This document shows, one piece after another, positions 44,227 to 44,450 of a stretch of 44,450 nt of DNA. This DNA is from Marinobacter segnicrescens. Its GTDB lineage: Bacteria > Pseudomonadota > Gammaproteobacteria > Pseudomonadales > Oleiphilaceae. The stretch's first letter is position 1; every line of letters starts with the position of its first letter. The stretch is from the NCBI RefSeq assembly GCF_900111555.1, contig NZ_FOHZ01000023.1, positions 1 to 44,450 of the forward strand. Reading direction: 5' to 3'. The notes under the pieces are model-generated. The model was not told the DNA's origin, made no database searches, and saw only the letters and a list, made by a program, of their open reading frames with translations. A program made the translations under genes and the position numbers.

Positions 44227-44450
44227 TCAAGTCAGCCTTGCCAGCATGCCCTTCACGCCCAGCACGTTGATCGCCCGCATCAGGTTGTAACTCAGAACCC
44301 CCAGACTGTATTCACTACTGGCAGAACTCAGACCCCAGCAGGTAAATCGCCCTTTATTCAGCAGCCTTTTGAGTGTGGCGAAGGTCGGCTCAACGGCAGC
44401 CATGCGACGGATCATCCGCTCAGGTGTGGCGGCTTTCGTTGCTTTCTCCA
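44227..44450 (-). CDS. Transposase, C-terminal fragment (DDE superfamily)
   Basis: The frame is open from the TGA at 44227-44229 to the right window edge. The part seen includes RRMAAVEPTFATLKRLLNKG with a conserved acidic position, then SEYSLGVLSYNLMRAINVLG and an Arg/Lys-rich end, as in the C-terminal domain of IS1182/IS5-like DDE transposases. The start is outside the window, so completeness is unknown. The exact IS family is not certain. Confidence 0.8.
   Translation of the reverse strand, partial: EKATKAATPERMIRRMAAVEPTFATLKRLLNKGRFTCWGLSSASSEYSLGVLSYNLMRAINVLGVKGMLARLT

Larger units (their letters stand above)
44103..44450 (-). mobile_element. Insertion sequence, right end of window (truncated)
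   Basis: A terminal-repeat-like sequence, AGGCTGTGTAAAAACTCG, begins near 44103 and resembles the ends of DDE-type IS elements that start GGCTGTGTAAAAA. After it come a terminator (44148-44179) and then the 3' end of a transposase gene running off the window, the layout expected for an IS read from its end. The other end is outside the window, so the repeat cannot be verified. It begins about 40 bp after lutC. Confidence 0.6.

Noticed and set aside
1..44450. CRISPR array or prophage
   Set aside because: No regularly spaced direct repeats, and no phage structural, integrase or lysis genes.

Overview
The window reads as a chromosome segment of a marine gammaproteobacterium, most like Marinobacter. 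This rests on the conserved order ftsH-folP-glmM-tpiA-secG-tRNA-Leu-rimP-nusA-infB-rbfA-truB-rpsO-pnp on the right, Marinobacter-like protein sequences, and an exosortase/PEP-CTERM locus on the left. The species assignment is an inference from memory; no search was run.

Region 1 (1-557) is the 3' end of an IS66-type insertion sequence, ending at its terminal inverted repeat. Region 2 (about 650-15,300, all minus strand) is an accessory envelope or exopolysaccharide locus that is visibly more AT-rich than the right half, especially below 10 kb. It encodes a family-2 glycosyltransferase, two asparagine-synthetase-like PP-loop proteins, a sugar-transfer-type ATP-grasp protein, a PcRGLX/YetA-like carbohydrate-active protein, a QueC-like PP-loop protein, a CapK/PaaK-like adenylating ligase, a left-handed beta-helix acyltransferase, a Wzx-type flippase and an exosortase fused to an EpsI-like domain. 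Region 3 (15,500-24,600) holds the exosortase substrates and accessories: three intact PEP-CTERM proteins (one of the THxN family), one decayed PEP-CTERM gene that I found by translating the minus strand, a PEP-CTERM-associated GNAT-like acyltransferase, a PCMH-type FAD oxidase and the TPR lipoprotein PrsT. One PEP-CTERM gene is preceded by what looks like a cyclic-di-GMP-I (GEMM-I) riboswitch, which would tie surface-protein display to c-di-GMP.

Region 4 (24,800-41,010) is housekeeping: yhbY diverging from rlmE-ftsH, then folP, glmM, tpiA, secG, tRNA-Leu(GAG), and the rimP-nusA-infB-rbfA-truB-rpsO-pnp translation/RNA-decay block. The block has a strong sigma-70-like promoter and an attenuator-type terminator ahead of rimP, and a long hairpin in the rpsO-pnp gap. 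Several genes here start with TTG or GTG. Region 5 (41,120-44,064) is lutABC for L-lactate oxidation, with ATGA overlaps. Region 6 (about 44,100-44,450) is the 3' end of a second transposase gene with its probable inverted repeat.

The most unusual content is the adenylation-rich cassette at 1,744-11,367 next to the exosortase. Three PP-loop ATPases without a recognisable glutaminase nucleophile, an ATP-grasp and an adenylating ligase suggest that the polysaccharide made here carries amide, amino-acid or similar decorations. That is an inference from family chemistry and gene proximity. The locus lacks an initiating glycosyltransferase, polymerase and export genes inside the window, so it must either be completed elsewhere or be a partial locus.
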